From contig JAMYHX010000501.1 of NCBI GenBank assembly GCA_025529335.1, positions 1 through 31,045 of the forward strand: a stretch of 31,045 nt of DNA. Direction: 5' to 3'. The position numbers and the translations under genes are program-made. This DNA comes from Rhizopus sp. PT2906 (taxonomy: Eukaryota > Mucoromycota > Mucoromycetes > Mucorales > Rhizopodaceae). The notes beneath the pieces were generated by a model. It had not been told where the DNA came from. It did not search any database and worked only from the letters and a program-made list of their open reading frames with translations. Of the stretch, positions 29,932-31,045 are shown in pieces (position 1 is the stretch's first letter; each line of letters opens with the position of its first letter).

Positions 29932-31045
29932 ATTGTATTTACATCCTACATAATTTGTATTATATAACAGAACACCTTTTGCACATATAAAATGATCACT
30001 CATAGTAGTAGTAGTTGTAGTAATAATAATAATAAATCTTCCGTATCTATCCGTGACCCCATCACAAAGCCATTTTAACCATGTGGCATTTTTTATGTCA
30101 TTCTTTGTGTTCAGTCTGGTGCAGGGCCATGTGTCGCTTCTAGAAATTCATGTAGACAAACCAATGGAGCCTATATCATATCAGAGTTCGTGCAGTATGG
30201 GAGGAGATCTACTATGATCCTCACAGTACTTCTTTTGAACTTATATTGTTTCATATTATACTCTTGATCGGTTTTGTTCTTTAGCCATAAAAAAGAGAGA
30301 GAGAAATAGTTGGCTTATTCTAATGTAAAAAAAACGTAACCATATCCAACAAATAGCAGGTTACACTATTACTCTAAAACCAGGAAACCATGTGGCAAAA
30401 AACTGTCAGTCTTCTCATGAAAAACGTTTTGCCATTCGGCAGGTTAAGCCTTATTTTTGGTGATCCCTGACCCAGATATATATTTACGCTTTCTTTTAAG
30501 GCGGTTATAGTTAAATCAGCCAAAATGATTATAGCGTAGAGTATATCGCTTAGTATCTCACATATGTGCAATACTATGGCTATAAGGGTTTAAAGGAAAT
30601 TAAACAGGTGCATAGAGTGGCGCTTTTTTGGAAGTATGCCCGCGACCGTGCATCTCCCTTCCTTTCTTTCTGTGACAGAAATCATTATGGCGTCAAACTG
30701 TGCGCAGGCTGGGGTAAGTAACAAATAAGTCGAGACAATTGTGCAATAAAACTTTTAATGCCAATTGAGAGAAACCATGTGCAACCAGTGTACAATTGTA
30801 ATTACGGGTACAGGGTTCAATGAACTGCGCGTGAACCCAATGTACTTTTGTAATTGAAGTAATAACTACCTGTACCATCCACAATCTCTTTGCTCCCTGA
30901 CACTTTTTACTTTGAATCAGTGAATTAATGATAATGTAATATGCTACAAAAAGAAACGTTTATATGTATTTTGACGTCGACCATCGTGTAAATAACACTT
31001 TGCTTTGACTGATGCACTGGCCCTTGACGGCAATCGAAATTTTTC
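29932..31045. other. Terminal gene-free stretch
   Basis: No gene is recognised. Minus open stretches at 30374-30571 and 30693-30884 have no domain. Nested inverted repeats occur at 30807-30876: GGTACAGG with CCTGTACC, and inside it GGGTTCA (30813-30819) with TGAACCC (30832-30838). They could mark a small repeat element, but I found no duplicated flanks. Confidence 0.45.
30005..30035 (+). repeat. (TAG)n/(TAA)n trinucleotide microsatellite
   Basis: Runs of TAG and then TAA units lie in the 3' flank of the PX-PB1 gene. Confidence 0.8.

Noticed and set aside
1..31045. tRNA, rRNA or CRISPR features
   Set aside because: I scanned for T-loop-like GGTTCRA contexts and regularly spaced direct repeats and found none that could be supported; CRISPR is not expected in a eukaryotic genome.

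Overview
The window reads as nuclear DNA of an early-diverging filamentous fungus, most probably Mucoromycota (Mucorales-like). It is AT-rich and full of homopolymer A/T runs. Nine genes give continuous proteins, six of them only after removal of short GT-AG introns (about 47 to 131 nt). It also carries relics of transposon and repeat families that I know from this group. I had no database access, so the taxonomic call is an inference.

Layout. Bases 1-4.9 kb are a decaying repeat zone. It holds a tnp2/DUF4218-type transposase remnant (+, 215-1597), a broken multi-exon gene with a possible PD-(D/E)XK-like domain (-, 2446-4034) split by a 367-bp Mutator-type MITE with a 9-bp target duplication, and a coiled-coil gene fragment (-). 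From 5 to 6.8 kb I see no convincing gene. From 6.8 to 16 kb the window is ordinary and gene-dense: a histone-fold-like protein (+), GET5/UBL4A (-), a doubtful 55-aa ORF (-), a seven-TM receptor-like protein (+), a bZIP factor (-) and a plasma-membrane Na+/H+ antiporter (-). At 16.6-17.8 kb a second diverged MITE copy sits beside a second broken member of the same nuclease-like family. From 18.4 to 30 kb come a WW-domain protein (-), a four-HMA copper P-type ATPase (-), a small secreted six-cysteine CS-alpha-beta defensin-like peptide (-), glyoxalase I (-), an unrecognised helical protein (-) and a PX-PB1 protein (+). The last 1.1 kb has no recognisable gene.

The genes do not form one pathway. 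Several act at membranes or in ion and stress handling: tail-anchored protein insertion (Get5), Na+/H+ exchange, copper loading of the secretory pathway, methylglyoxal detoxification and polarity scaffolding. The most notable observations are the MITE insertion, whose removal with one target-site copy rejoins an open frame exactly; the two relics of a family keeping an E-V-K motif; the defensin-like peptide; and the PX-PB1 protein without SH3 domains.
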